Below, one piece after another: positions 13,991 through 29,700 of a stretch of DNA of 64,000 nt (position 1 is its first letter; each line of letters opens with the position of its first letter). The notes beneath the pieces are model-generated. The model was not told the DNA's origin and did not search any database. It saw only the letters and a list, made by a program, of their open reading frames with translations. This DNA is from Luzula sylvatica (Eukaryota; Streptophyta; Magnoliopsida; Poales; Juncaceae). Made by a program: the position numbers and the translations under genes. The stretch lies in contig OX326958.1 in NCBI GenBank assembly GCA_946800325.1, positions 14,040,992 through 14,104,991 of the forward strand, written 5' to 3'.

Positions 13991-16900
13991 TTTACCACAT
14001 AACATTTCACCAAAATTTACAAACACTAAGAAAGTTTGTTTTTCGATTCAAAACAATATGATTATGCTTTGGGGAGTTCCAATAATGTATTTTTACGACA
14101 TTTGAATCGTATCTTTTACCACATAACATTTCACCAAAATTAACAGACACTAAGAAAGTTTGTTTTTCGATTCAAAACAATATGTTTATGCTTTGGGGAG
14201 TTCAAATAACATATTTTGAGATCATTTGAATCGTATCTTTTACCACATAACATTTCACCGAAATTTACAAACACTAAGAAAGTTTGTTTTTCGATTTAAA
14301 ACAATTTGTTTATGTTTTGGGGAGTTCAAATAACGTATTTTGAGATCATTTGAATCGTATCTTTTACTACATAACATTTCACCAAAATTTACAAACACTA
14401 AGAAAGTTTGTTTTTCGATTCAAAACAATATGTTTATGCTTTGGGGAGTTCCAATAATGTATTTTTACATCACTTGAATCGTATCTTTTACCACATAACA
14501 TTTCACCAAAATTAACAAACACTAAGAAAGTATGTTTTTCGATTCAAAACAATCCGTTTATGCTTTGGGGAGTTCAAATAACGTATTTTGAGATCATTTG
14601 AATCGTATCTTTTACCACATAACATTTCACCGAAATTTACAAACACTAAGAAAGTTTGTTTTTCGATTCAAAACAATTTGTTTATGCTTTGGGGAGTTCA
14701 AGTAACGTATTTTGAGATCATTTGAATCATATCTTTTACCACATAACATTTCACCAAAATTTACAAACACTAAGAAAGTTTGTTTTTCGATTCAAAACAA
14801 TATGTTTATGCTTTGGTGAGTTCAAATAACGTATTTTGAGATCATTTGAATCGTATCTTTTACCACATAACATTTCACCAAAATTTACAAACACTAAGAC
14901 AGTTTGTTTTTCGATTCAAAACAATTTGTTTATGCTTTGGGGAGTTCAAGTAACGTATTTTGAGATCATTTGAATCGTATCTTTTACCACATAACATTTC
15001 ACCAAAATTTACAAACACTAAGAAAGTTTGTTTTTCGATTCAAAACAATATGATTATGCTTTGGGGAGTTCCAATAATGTATTTTTACAACATTTGAATC
15101 GTATCTTTTACCACATAACATTTCACCAAAATTAACAGACACTAAGAAAGTTTGTTTTTCGATTCAAAACAATCTGTTTATGCTTTGGGGAGTTCAAATA
15201 ATGTATTTTGAGATCATTTGAATCGTATCTTTTACCACATAACATTTCACCGAAATTTACAAACACTAAGAAAGTTTGTTTTTCGATTCAAAACAATTTG
15301 TTTATGCTTTGGGGAGTTCAAGTAACGTATTTTGAGATCATTTGAATCGTATCTTTTACCACATAACATTTCACCAAAATTTACAAACACTAAGAAAGTT
15401 TGTTTTTCGATTCAAAACAATATGATTATGCTTTGGGGAGTTCCAATAATGTATTATTACGACATTTGAATCGTATCTTTTACCACATAACATTTCACCA
15501 AAATTAACAGACACTAAGAAAGTTTGTTTTTCGATTCAAAACATTCTGTTTATGCTTTGGGGAGTTCAAATAACGTATTTTGAGATCATTTGAATCGTAT
15601 CTTTTACCACATAACATTTCACCGAAATTTACAAACACTAAGAAAGTTTGTTTTTCGATTTAAAACAATTTGTTTATGTTTTGGGGAGTTCAAATAACGT
15701 ATTTTGAAATCATTTGAATCGTATCTTTTACTACATAACATTTCACCAAAATTTACAAACACTAAGGAAGTTTGTTTTTCGATTCAAAACAATATGTTTA
15801 TGCTTTGGGGAGTTCCAATAATGTATTTTTACATCATTTGAATCGTATCTTTTACCACATAACATTTCACCAAAATTAACAAACACTAAGAAAGTATGTT
15901 TTTCGATTCAAAACAATCCGTTTATGCTTTGGGGAGTTCAAATAACGTATTTTGAGATCATTTGAATCGTATCTTTTACCACATAACATTTCACCGAAAT
16001 TTACAAACACTAAGAAAGTTTGTTTTTCGATTCAAAACAATTTGTTTATGCTTTGGGGAGTTCAAGTAACGTATTTTGAGATCATTTGAATCATATCTTT
16101 TACCACATAACATTTCACCAAAATTTACAAACACTAAGAAAGTTTGTTTTTCGATTCAAAACAATATGTTTATGCTTTGGTGAGTTCAAATAACGTATTT
16201 TGAGATCATTTGAATCGTATCTTTTACCACATAACATTTCACCAAAATTTACAAACACTAAGAAAGTTTGTTTTTCGATTCAAAACAATATGATTATGCT
16301 TTGGGGAGTTCCAATAATGTATTTTTACAACATTTGAATCGTATCTTTTACCACATAACATTTCACCAAAATTTACAGACACTAAGAAAGTTTGTTTTTC
16401 GATTCAAAACAATCTGTTTATGCTTTGGGGAGTTCAAATAACGTATTTTGAGATCATTTGAATCGTATCTTTTACCACATAACATTTCACCAAAATTAAC
16501 AGACACTAAGAAAGTTTGTTTTTCGATACAAAACAATTTGTTTATGTTTTGTGGAGTTAAAATAACGTATTTTGAGATCATTTGAGTCGTATCTTTTACC
16601 ACATAACATTTCACCAAAATTTACAAACACTAAGACAGTTTGTTTTTCGATTCAAAACAATTTGTTTATGCTTTGGGGAGTTCAAATAACGTATTTTTAG
16701 ATCATTTGAATCGTATCTTTTACCACATAACATTTCACCAAAATTTACAAACACTAAGAAAGTTTGTTTTTCGATTCAAAACAATTTGTTTATGCTTTGG
16801 GGAGTTCCAATAACGTATTTTTACATCATTTGAATCGTATCTTTTACCACATAACATTTCACCAAAATTTACAAACACTAAGAAAGTTTGTTTTTCGATT

Positions 16901-17766
16901 CAAAACAATTTGTTTATGCTTTGGGGAGTACCAATAACGTATTTTTACATCATTTGAATCGTATCTTTTACCACATAACAATTCACCAAAATTAACAGAC
17001 ACTAAGAAAGTTTGTTTTTCGATTCAAAACAATATGTTTATGCTTTGGGGAGTTCAAATAACGTATTTTGAGATCATTTGAATCGTATCTTTTACCACAT
17101 AACATTTCACCGAAATTTACAAACACTAAGAAAGTTTGTTTTTCGATTCAAAACAATTTGTTTATGTTTTGTGGAGTTAAAATAACGTATTTTGAGATCA
17201 TTTGAATCGTATCTTTTACTACATAACATTTCACCAAAATTTACAAACACTAAGAAAGTTTGTTTTTCGATTCAAAACAATATGTTTATGCTTTGGGGAG
17301 TTCAAATAATGTATTTTGAGATCATTTGAATCGTATCTTTTACCACATAACATTTCACCAAAATTTACAAACACTAAGAAAGTTTGTTTTTCGATTCAAA
17401 ACAATCTGTTTATGCTTTGGGTAGTTCAAATAACGTATTTTGAGATCATTTGAATCGTATCTTTTACCACATAACATTTCACCAAAATTTACAAACACTA
17501 AGAAAGTTTGTTTTTCGATTCAAAACAATTTGTTTATGCTTTGGGGAGTTCAAATAACGTATTTTTAGATCATTTGAATCGTATCTTTTACCACATAATA
17601 CTTCACCAAAATTTACAAACACTAAGAAAGTTTGTTTTTCGATTCAAAACAATCTGTTTATGCTTTGGGGAGTTCCAATAACGTATTTTGAGATCGTTTG
17701 AATCGTATCTTTTACCACATAACATTTCACCAAAATTTACAAACACTAAGAAAGTTTGTTTTTCGA

Positions 17767-20700
17767 TTCAAAACAATTTGTTTTTCGATTCAAAACAATT
17801 TGTTTATGCTTTGGGGAGTTCAAGTAACGTATTTTGAGATCATTTGAATCGTATCTTTTACCACATAACATTTCACCTAAATTTACAAACACTAAGAAAG
17901 TTTGTTTTTCGATTCAAAACAATATGTTTATGCTTTGGGGAGTTCAAATAATGTATTTTGAGATCATTTGAATCGTATCTTTTACCACATAACATTTCAC
18001 CAAAATTTACAAACACTAAGAAAGTTTGTTTTTCGATTCAAAACAATTTGTTTATGCTTTGGGAAGTTCAAATAATGTATTTTGAGATCGTTTGAATCGT
18101 ATCTTTTACCACATAACATTTCACCAAAATTTACAAACACTAAGAAAGTTTGTTTTTCGATTCAAAACAATTTGTTTATGCTTTGGGAAGTTCAAATAAT
18201 GTATTTTGAGATCGTTTGAATCGTATCTTTTACCACATAACATTTCACCAAAATTTACAAACACTAAGAAAGTTTGTTTTTCGATTCAAAACAATATGTT
18301 TATGCTTTGGGGAGTTCAAATAATGTATTTTGAGATCATTTGAATCGTATCTTTTACCACATAACATTTCACCAAAATTTACAAACACTAAGAAAGTTTG
18401 TTTTTCGATTCAAAACAATTTGTTTATGCTTTGGGAAGTTCAAATAATGTATTTTGAGATCGTTTGAATCGTATCTTTTACCACATAACATTTCACCAAA
18501 ATTTACAAACACTAAGAAAGTTTGTTTTTCGATTCCAAACAATATGTTTATGCTTTGGGGAGTTCAAATAATGTATTTTGAGATCATTTGAATCGTATCT
18601 TTTACCACATAACATTTCACCAAAATTTACAAACAATAAGAAAGTTTGTTTTTCGATTCAAAACAATATGTTTATGCTTTGGGGAGTTCAAATAACGTAT
18701 TTTTAGATCATTTGAATCGTATCTTTTACCACATAACATTTCACCAAAATTTACAAACACTAAGACAGTTTGTTTTTCGATTCAAAACAATTTGTTTATG
18801 CTTTGGGGAGTTCAAATAACGTATTTTTAGATCATTTGAATCGTATCTTTTACCACATAACATTTCACCAAAATTTACAAACACTAAGAAAGTTTGTTTT
18901 TCGATTCAAAACAATTTGTTTATGCTTTGGGGAGTTCAAATAACGTATTTTTACATGATTTGAATCGTATCTTTTACCACATAACATTTCACCAAAATTT
19001 ACAAACACTAAGAAAGTTTGTTTTTCGATTCAAAACAATATGTTTATGCTTTGGGGAGTTCCAATAACGTATTTTTACATCATTTGAATCGTATCTTTTA
19101 CCACATAACATTTCACCAAATTTAACAAACACTAAGAAAGTTTGTTTTTCGATTCAAAACAATCTGTTTATGCTTTGGGGAGTTCAAATAACGTATTTTG
19201 AGATCATTTGAATCGTATCTTTTACCACATAACATTTCACCGAAATTTACAAACACTAAGAAAGTTTGTTTTTCGATTCAAAACAATTTGTTTTTCGATT
19301 CAAAACAATTTGTTTATGCTTTGGGGAGTTCAAGTAACGTATTTTGAGATCATTTGAATTGTATCTTTTACCACATAACATTTCACCAAAATTTACAAAC
19401 ACTAAGAAAGTTTGTTTTTCGATTCAAAACAATCTGTTTATGCTTTGGGGAGTTCAAATAACGTATTTTGAGATCATTTGAATCGTATCTTTTACTACAT
19501 AACATTTCACCAAAATTTACAAACACTAAGACAGTTTGTTTTTCGATTCAAAACAATTTGTTTATGCTTGGGGGAGTTCAAGTAACGTATTTTGAGATCA
19601 TTTGAATCGTATCTTTTACCACATAACATTTCACCAAAATTTACAAACACTAAGAAAGTTTGTTTTTCGATTCAAAACAATTTGTTTATGCTTTGGGGAG
19701 TTCCAATAACGTATTTTTACATCATTTGAATCGTATCTTTTACCACATAACATTTCACCAAAATTAACAGACACTAAGAAAGTTTGTTTTTCGATACAAA
19801 ACAATCTGTTTATGCTTTGGGGAGTTCAAATAACGTATTTTGAGATCATTTGAGTCGTATCTTTTACCACATAACATTTCACCAAAATTTACAAACACTA
19901 AGACAGTTTGTTTTTCGATTCAAAACAATTTGTTTATGCTTTGGGGAGTTCAAATAACGTATTTTTAGATCATTTGAATCGTATCTTTTACCACATAACA
20001 TTTCACCAAAATTTACAAACACTAAGAAAGTTTGTTTTTCGATTCAAAACAATTTGTTTATGCTTTGGGGAGTTCCAATAACGTATTTTTACATCATTTG
20101 AATCGTATCTTTTACCACATAACATTTCACCAAAATTTACAAACACTAAGAAAGTTTGTTTTTCGATTCAAAACAATATGTTTATGCTTTGGGGAGTTCC
20201 AATAACGTATTTTTACATCATTTGAATCGTATCTTTTACCACATAACAATTCACCAAAATTAACAGACACTAAGAAAGTTTGTTTTTCGATTCAAAACAA
20301 TCTGTTTATGCTTTGGGGAGTTCAAATAACGTATTTTGAGATCATTTGAATCGTATCTTTTACCACATAACATTTCACCGAAATTTACAAACACTAAGAA
20401 AGTTTGTTTTTCGATTCAAAACAATTTGTTTATGTTTTGTGGAGTTAAAATAACGTATTTTGAGATCATTTGAATCGTATCTTTTACTACATAACATTTC
20501 ACCAAAATTTACAAACACTAAGAAAGTTTGTTTTTCGATTCAAAACAATATGTTTATGCTTTGGGGAGTTCAAATAATGTATTTTGAGATCATTTGAATC
20601 GTATCTTTTACCACATAACATTTCACCAAAATTTACAAACACTAAGAAAGTTTGTTTTTCGATTCAAAACAATCTGTTTATGCTATGGGTAGTTCAAATA

Positions 20701-23700
20701 ACGTATTTTGAGATCATTTGAATCGTATCTTTTACCACATAACATTTCACCAAAATTTACAAACACTAAGAAAGTTTGTTTTTCGATTCAAAACAATTTG
20801 TTTATGCTTTGGGAAGTTCAAATAACGTATTTTTAGATCATTTGAATCGTATCTTTTACTACATAATATTTCACCAAAATTTACAAACACTAAGAAAGTT
20901 TGTTTTTCGATTCAAAACAATATGTTTATGCTTTGGGGAGTTCCAATAATGTATTTGTACATCATTTGAATCGTATCTTTTACCACATAACATTTCACCA
21001 AATTTAACAAACACTAAGAAAGTTTGTTTTTCGATTCAAAACAATCTGTTTATGCTTTGGGGAGTTCAAATAACGTATTTTGAGATCATTTGAATCGTAT
21101 CTTTTACCACATAACATTTCACCGAAATTTACAAACACTAAGAAAGTTTGTTTTTCGATTCAAAACAATTTGTTTTTCGATTCAAAACAATTTGTTTATG
21201 CTTTGGGGAGTTCAAGTAACGTATTTTGAGATCATTTGAATCGTATCTTTTACCACATAACATTTCACCAAAATTTACAAACACTAAGAAAGTTTGTTTT
21301 TCGATTCAAAACAATATGTTTATGCTTTGGGGAGTTCAAATAATGTATTTTGAGATCATTTGAATAGTATCTTTTACTACACAACATTTCACCAAAATTT
21401 ACAAACACTAAGACAGTTTGTTTTTCGATTCAAAACAATTTGTTTATGCTCGGGGGAGTTCAAGTAACGTATTTTGAGATCATTTGAATCGTATCTTTTA
21501 CCACATAACATTTCACCAAAATTTACAAACACTAAGAAAGTTTGTTTTTCGATTCAAAACAATTTGTTTATGCTTTGGGGAGTTCCAATAACGTATTTTT
21601 ACGTCATTTGAATCGTATCTTTTACCACATAACATTTCACCAAAATTTACAAACACTAAGAAAGTTTGTTTTTCGATTCAAAACAATTTGTTTATGTTTT
21701 GGGGAGTACAAATAACGTATTTTGAGATCATTTGAATCATATCTTTTACTACATAACATTTCACCAAAATTTACAAACACCAAGAAAGTTTGTTTTTCGA
21801 TTCAAAACAATATGTTTATGCTTTGGGGAGTTCAAATAACGTATTTTGAGATCATTTGAATCGTATCTTTTACCACATAACATTTCACCAAAATTTGCAA
21901 ACACTAAGAAAGTTTGTTTTTCGATTCAAAACAATTTGTTTATGCTATGGGGAGTTCAAATAATGTATTTTGAGATCATTTGAATCGTATCTTTTACCAC
22001 ATAACATTTCACCAAAATTTACAAACACTAAGAAAGTTTGTTTTTCGATTCAAAACAATTTGTTTATGCTTTGGGGAGTTCAAATAACGTATTTTTAGAT
22101 CATTTGAATCGTATCTTTTACTACATAATATTTCACCAAAATTTACAAACACTAAGAAAGTTTGTTTTTCGATTCAAAACAATATGTTTATGCTTTGGGG
22201 AGTTCCAATAATGTATTTGTACATCATTTGAATCGTATCTTTTACCACATAACATTTCACCAAATTTAACAAACACTAAGAAAGTTTGTTTTTCGATTCA
22301 AAACAATCTGTTTATGCTTTGGGGAGTTCAAATAACGTATTTTGTGATCATTTGAATCGTATCTTTTACCACATAACATTTCACCGAAATTTACAAACAC
22401 TAAGAAAGTTTGTTTTTCGATTCAAAACAATTTGTTTTTCGATTCAAAACAATTTGTTTATGCTTTGGGGAGTTCAAGTAACGTATTTTGAGATCATTTG
22501 AATCGTATCTTTTACCACATAACATTTCACCAAAATTTACAAATACTAAGAAAGTTTGTTTTTCGATTCAAAACAATATGTTTATGCTTTGGGGAGTTCA
22601 AATAATGTATTTTGAGATCATTTGAATCGTATCTTTTACCACATAACATTTCACCAAAATTTACAAACACTAAGAAAGTTTGTTTTTCGATTCAAAACAA
22701 TCTGTTTATGCTTTGGGGAGTTCAAATAACGTATTTTGAGATCGTTTGAATCGTATCTTTTACCACATAACATTTCACCAAAATTTACAAACACTAAGAA
22801 AGTTTGTTTTTCGATTGAAAACAATTTGTTTATCCTTTGGGGAGTTCAAATAACGTATTTTTAGATCTTTTGAATCGTATCTTTTACCACATAACATTTC
22901 ACCAAAATTTACAAACACTAAGAAAGTTTGTTTTTCGATTCAAAACAATTTGTTTATCCTTTGGGGAGTTCAAATAACGTATTTTTAGATCTTTTGAATC
23001 GTATCTTTTACTACATAACATTTCACCAAAATTTACAAACACTAAGAAAGTTTGTTTTTCGATTCAAAACAATTTGTTTATGTTTTGGGGAGTACAAATA
23101 ACGTATTTTGAGATCATTTGAATCGTATCTTTTACTACATAACATTTCACCAAAATTTACAAACACTAAGAAAGTTTGTTTTTCGATTCAAAACAATATG
23201 TTTATGCTATGGGGAGTTCAAATAACGTATTTTGAGATCATTTGAATCGTATCTTTTACCACATAACATTTCACCAAAATTTACAAACACTAAGAAAGTT
23301 TGTTTTTCGATTCAAAACAATTTGTTTATGTTTTGGGGAATACAAATAACGTATTTTGAGATCATTTGAGTCCTATCTTTTACCACATAACATTTCACCA
23401 AAATTAACAGACACTAAGAAAGTTTGTTTTTCGATACAAAACAATCTGTTTATGCTTTGGGGAGTTCAAATAACGTATTTTGAGATCATTTGAATCGTAT
23501 CTTTTACCACATAACATTTCACCAAAATTTACAAACACTAAGACAGTTTGTTTTTCGATTCAAAACAATTTGTTTATGCTTTGGGGAGTTCAAATAACGT
23601 ATTTTTAGATCATTTGAATCGTATCTTTTACCACATAACATTTCACCAAAATTTACAAACTCTAAGAAAGTTTGTTTTTCGATTCAAAACAATTTGTTTA

Positions 23701-26700
23701 TGCTTTGGGGAGTTCAAATAACGTATTTTTACATGATTTGAATCGTATCTTTTACCACATAACATTTCACCAAAATTTACAAACACTAAGAAAGTTTGTT
23801 TTTCGATTCAAAACAATATGTTTATGCTTTGGGGAGTTCCAATAACGTATTTTTACATCATTTGAATCGTATCTTTTACCACATAACATTTCAACAAAAT
23901 TTACAAACACTAAGAAAGTTTGTTTTTCGATTCAAAACAATTTGTTTATCCTTTGGGGAGTTCAAATAACGTATTTTTAGATCTTTTGAATCGTATCTTT
24001 TACTACATAACATTTCACCGAAATTTACAAACACTAAGAAAGTTTGTTTTTCGATTCAAAACAATTTGTTTATGTTTTGGGGAGTACAAATAACGTATTT
24101 TGAGATCATTTGAATCGTATCTTTTACTACATAACATTTCACCAAAATTTACAAACACTAAGAAAGTTTGTTTTTCGATTCAAAACAATATGTTTATGCT
24201 TTGGGGAGTTCAAATAATGTATTTTGAGATCATTTGAATCGTATCTTTTACCACATAACATTTCACCAAAATTTACAAACACTAAGAAAGTTTGTTTTTC
24301 GATTCAAAACAATTTGTTTATGCTATGGGGAGTTCAAATAATGTATTTTGAGATCATTTGAATCGTATCTTTTACCACATAACATTTCACCAAAATTTAC
24401 AATCACTAAGAAAGTTTGTTTTTCGATTCAAAACAATTTGTTTATGCTTTGGGGAGTTCAAATAACGTATTTTTAGATCATTTGAATCGTATCTTTTACT
24501 ACATAATATTTCACCAAAATTTACAAACACTAAGAAAGTTTGTTTTTCGATTCAAAACAATATGTTTATGCTTTGGGGAGTTCCAATAATGTATTTGTAC
24601 ATCATTTGAATCGTATCTTTTACCACATAACATTTCACCAAATTTAACAAAGACTAAGAAAGTTTGTTTTTCGATTCAAAACAATCTGTTTATGCTTTGG
24701 GGAGTTCAAATAACGTATTTTGTGATCATTTGAATCGTATCTTTTACCACATAACATTTCACCGAAATTTACAAACACTAAGAAAGTTTGTTTTTCGATT
24801 CAAAACAATTTGTTTTTCGATTCAAAACAATTTGTTTATGCTTTGGGGAGTTCAAGTAACGTATTTTGAGATCATTTGAATCGTATCTTTTACCACATAA
24901 CATTTCACCAAAATTTACAAACACTAAGAAAGTTTGTTTTTCGATTCAAAACAATATGTTTATGCTTTGGGGAGTTCAAATAATGTATTTTGAGATCATT
25001 TGAATCGTATATTTTACCACATAACATTTCACCAAAATTTACAAACACTAAGAAAGTTTGTTTTTCGATTCAAAACAATCTGTTTATGCTTTGGGGAGTT
25101 CAAATAACGTATTTTGAGATCGTTTGAATCGTATCTTTTACCACATAACATTTCACCAAAATTTACAAACACTAAGAAAGTTTGTTTTTCGATTGAAAAC
25201 AATTTGTTTATCCTTTGGGGAGTTCAAATAACGTATTTTTAGATCTTTTGAATCGTATCTTTTACCACATAACATTTCACCAAAATTTACAAACACTAAG
25301 AAAGTTTGTTTTTCGATTCAAAACAATTTGTTTATCCTTTGGGGAGTTCAAATAACGTATTTTTAGATCTTTTGAATCGTATCTTTTACTACATAACATT
25401 TCACCAAAATTTACAAACACTAAGAAAGTTTGTTTTTCGATTCAAAACAATTTGTTTATGTTTTGGGGAGTACAAATAACGTATTTTGAGATCATTTGAA
25501 TCGTATCTTTTACTACATAACATTTCACCAAAATTTACAAACACTAAGAAAGTTTGTTTTTCGATTCAAAACAATATGTTTATGCTTTGGGGAGTTCAAA
25601 TAACGTATTTTGAGATCATTTGAATCGTATCTTTTACCACATAACATTTCACCAAAATTTACAAACACTAAGAAAGTTTGTTTTTCGATTCAAAACAATT
25701 TGTTTATGTTTTGGGGAATACAAATAACGTATTTTGAGATCATTTGAATCGTATCTTTTACCACATAACATTTCACCAAAATTAACAGACACTAAGAAAG
25801 TTTGTTTTTCGATACAAAACAATCTGTTTATGCTTTGGGGAGTTCAAATAACGTATTTTGAGATCATTTGAATCGTATCTTTTACCACATAACATTTCAC
25901 CAAAATTTACAAACACTAAGACAGTTTGTTTTTCGATTCAAAACAATTTGTTTATGCTTTGGGGAGTTCAAATAACGTATTTTTAGATCATTTGAATCGT
26001 ATCTTTTACCACATAACATTTCACCAAAATTTACAAACACTAAGAAAGTTTGTTTTTCGATTCAAAACAATTTGTTTATGCTTTGGGGAGTTCAAATAAC
26101 GTATTTTTACATGATTTGAATCGTATCTTTTACCACATAACATTTCACCAAAATTTACAAACACTAAGAAAGTTTGTTTTTCGATTCAAAACAATATGTT
26201 TATGCTTTGGGGAGTTCCAATAACGTATTTTTACATCATTTGAATCGTATCTTTTACCACATAACATTTCACCAAAATTTACAAACACTAAGAAAGTTTG
26301 TTTTTCGATTCAAAACAATTTGTTTATCCTTTGGGGAGTTCAAATAACGTATTTTTAGATCTTTTGAATCGTATCTTTTACTACATAACATTTCACCGAA
26401 ATTTACAAACACTAAGAAAGTTTGTTTTTCGATTCAAAACAATTTGTTTATGTTTTGGGGAGTACAAATAACGTATTTTGAGATCATTTGAATCGTATCT
26501 TTTACTACACAACATTTCACCAAAATTTACAAACACTAAGAAAGTTTGTTTTTCGATTCAAAACAATATGTTTATGCTTTGGGGAGTTCAAATAATGTAT
26601 TTTGAGATCATTTGAATCGTATCTTTTACCACATAACATTTCACCAAAATTTACAAACACTAAGAAAGTTTGTTTTTCGATTCAAAACAATTTGTTTATG

Positions 26701-29700
26701 CTATGGGGAGTTCAAATAATGTATTTTGAGATCATTTGAATCGTATCTTTTACCACATAACATTTCACCAAAATTTACAAACACTAAGAAAGTTTGTTTT
26801 TCGATTCAAAACAATTTGTTTATGCTTTGGGGAGTTCAAATAACGTATTTTTAGATCATTTGAATCGTATCTTTTACTACATAATATTTCACCAAAATTT
26901 ACAAACACTAAGAAAGTTTGTTTTTCGATTCAAAACAATATGTTTATGCTTTGGGGAGTTCCAATAATGTATTTGTACATCATTTGAATCGTATCTTTTA
27001 CCACATAACATTTCACCAAATTTAACAAACACTAAGAAAGTTTGTTTTTCGATTCAAAACAATCTGTTTATGCTTTGGGGAGTTCAAATAACGTATTTTG
27101 TGATCATTTGAATCGTATCTTTTACCACATAACATTTCACCGAAATTTACAAACACTAAGAAAGTTTGTTTTTCGATTCAAAACAATTTGTTTTTCGATT
27201 CAAAACAATTTGTTTATGCTATGGGGAGTTCAAGTAACGTATTTTGAGATCATTTGAATCGTATCTTTTACCACATAACATTTCACCAAAATTTACAAAC
27301 ACTAAGAAAGTTTGTTTTTCGATTCAAAACAATATGTTTATGCTTTGGGGAGTTCAAATAATGTATTTTGAGATCATTTGAATCGTATCTTTTACCACAT
27401 AACATTTCACCAAAATTTACAAACACTAAGAAAGTTTGTTTTTCGATTCAAAACAATCTGTTTATGCTTTGGGGAGTTCAAATAACGTATGTTGAGATCG
27501 TTTGAATCGTATCTTTTACCACATAACATTTCACCAAAATTTACAAACACTAAGAAAGTTTGTTTTTCGATTCAAAACAATTTGTTTATCCTTTGGGGAG
27601 TTCAAATAACGTATTTTTAGATCTTTTGAATCGTATCTTTTACCACATAACATTTCACCAAAATTTACAAACACTAAGAAAGTTTGTTTTTCGATTCAAA
27701 ACAATTTGTTTATCCTTTGGGGAGTTCAAATAACGTATTTTTAGATCTTTTGAATCGTATCTTTTACTACATAACATTTCACCAAAATTTACAAACACTA
27801 AGAAAGTTTGTTTTTCGATTCAAAACAATTTGTTTATGTTTTGGGGAGTACAAATAACGTATTTTGAGATCATTTGAATCGTATCTTTTACTACATAACA
27901 TTTCACCAAAATTTACAAACACTAAGAAAGTTTGTTTTTCGATTCAAAACAATATGTTTATGCTTTGGGGAGTTCAAATAACGTATTTTGAGATCATTTG
28001 AATCGTATCTTTTACCACATAACATTTCACCAAAATTTACAAACACTAAGAAAGTTTGTTTTTCGATTCAAAACAATTTGTTTATGTTTTGGGGAATACA
28101 AATAACGTATTTTGAGATCATTTGAATCGTATCTTTTACCACATAACATTTCACCAAAATTAACAGACACTAAGAAAGTTTGTTTTTCGATTCAAAACAA
28201 TCTGTTTATGCTTTGGGGAGTTAAAATAACGTATTTTGAGATCATTTGAATCGTATCTTTTACTACATAACATTTCACCAAAATTTACAAACACTAAGAA
28301 AGTTTGTTTTTCGATTCAAAACAATATGTTTATGCTTTGGGGAGTTCAAATAATGTATTTTGAGATCATTTGAATCGTATCTTTTGCCACATAACATTTC
28401 ACCAAAATTTACAAACACTAAGAAAGTTTGTTTTTCGATTCAAAACAATCTGTTTATGCTTTGGGGAGTTCAAATAACGTATTTTGAGATCGTTTGAATC
28501 GTATCTTTTACCACATAACATTTCACCAAAATTTACAAACACTAAGAAAGTTTGTTTTTCGATTCAAAACAATATGTTTATGCTTTGGGGAGTTCAAATA
28601 ATGTATTTTGAGATCATTTGAATCGTATCTTTTACTACACAACATTTCACCAAAATTTACAAACACTAAGACAGTTTGTTTTTCGATTCAAAACAATTTG
28701 TTTATGCTCGGGGGAGTTCAAGTAACGTATTTTGAGATCATTTGAATCGTATCTTTTACCACATAACATTTCACCAAAATTTACAAACACTAAGAAAGTT
28801 TGTTTTTCGATTCAAAACAATTTGTTTATGCTTTGGGGAGTTCCAATAACGTATTTTTACGTCATTTGAATCGTATCTTTTACCACATAACATTTCACCA
28901 AAATTAACAGACACTAAGAAAGTTTGTTTTTCGATACAAAACAATCTGTTTATGCTTTGGGGAGTTCAAATAACGTATTTTGAGATCATTTGAGTCGTAT
29001 CTTTTACCACATAACATTTCACCAAAATTTACAAACACTAAGACAGTTTGTTTTTCGATTCAAAACAATTTGTTTATGCTTTGGGAAGTTCAAATAACGT
29101 ATTTTTAGATCATTTGAATCGTATCTTTTACTACATAATATTTCACCAAAATTTACAAACACTAAGAAAGTTTGTTTTTCGATTCAAAACAATATGTTTA
29201 TGCTTTGGGGAGTTCCAATAATGTATTTGTACATCATTTGAATCGTATCTTTTACCACATAACATTTCACCAAATTTAACAAACACTAAGAAAGTTTGTT
29301 TTTCGATTCAAAACAATCTGTTTATGCTTTGGGGAGTTCAAATAACGTATTTTGAGATCATTTGAATCGTATCTTTTACCACATAACATTTCACCGAAAT
29401 TTACAAACACTAAGAAACTTTGTTTTTCGATTCAAAACAATTTGTTTTTCGATTCAAAACAATTTGTTTATGCTTTGGGGAGTTCAAGTAACGTATTTTG
29501 AGATCATTTGAATCGTATCTTTTACCACATAACATTTCACCAAAATTTACAAACACTAAGAAAGTTTGTTTTTCGATTCAAAACAATATGTTTATGCTTT
29601 GGGGAGTTCAAATAATGTATTTTGAGATCATTTGAATCGTATCTTTTACTACACAACATTTCACCAAAATTTACAAACACTAAGACAGTTTGTTTTTCGA

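Larger units (their letters stand above)
2636..16400 (+). repeat. 11/12-unit higher-order repeats (1364/1488 bp)
   Basis: A diagnostic unit carrying TATGATTATG occurs in pairs 372 bp apart (3 units). Pair starts are at 3521/3893, 4885/5257, 6373/6745 and 7737/8109. Pair-to-pair spacing is 1364 (11 units), 1488 (12 units) and 1364 bp. The pattern resumes at 13685/14057 and 15049/15421, again 1364 bp apart. Other markers (AATCCG, GGTGAGTTC, GATTTAAAAC) recur with the same period. The block from 8929 to 11631 belongs to the copy-B duplication and interrupts the regular run. Confidence 0.8.
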
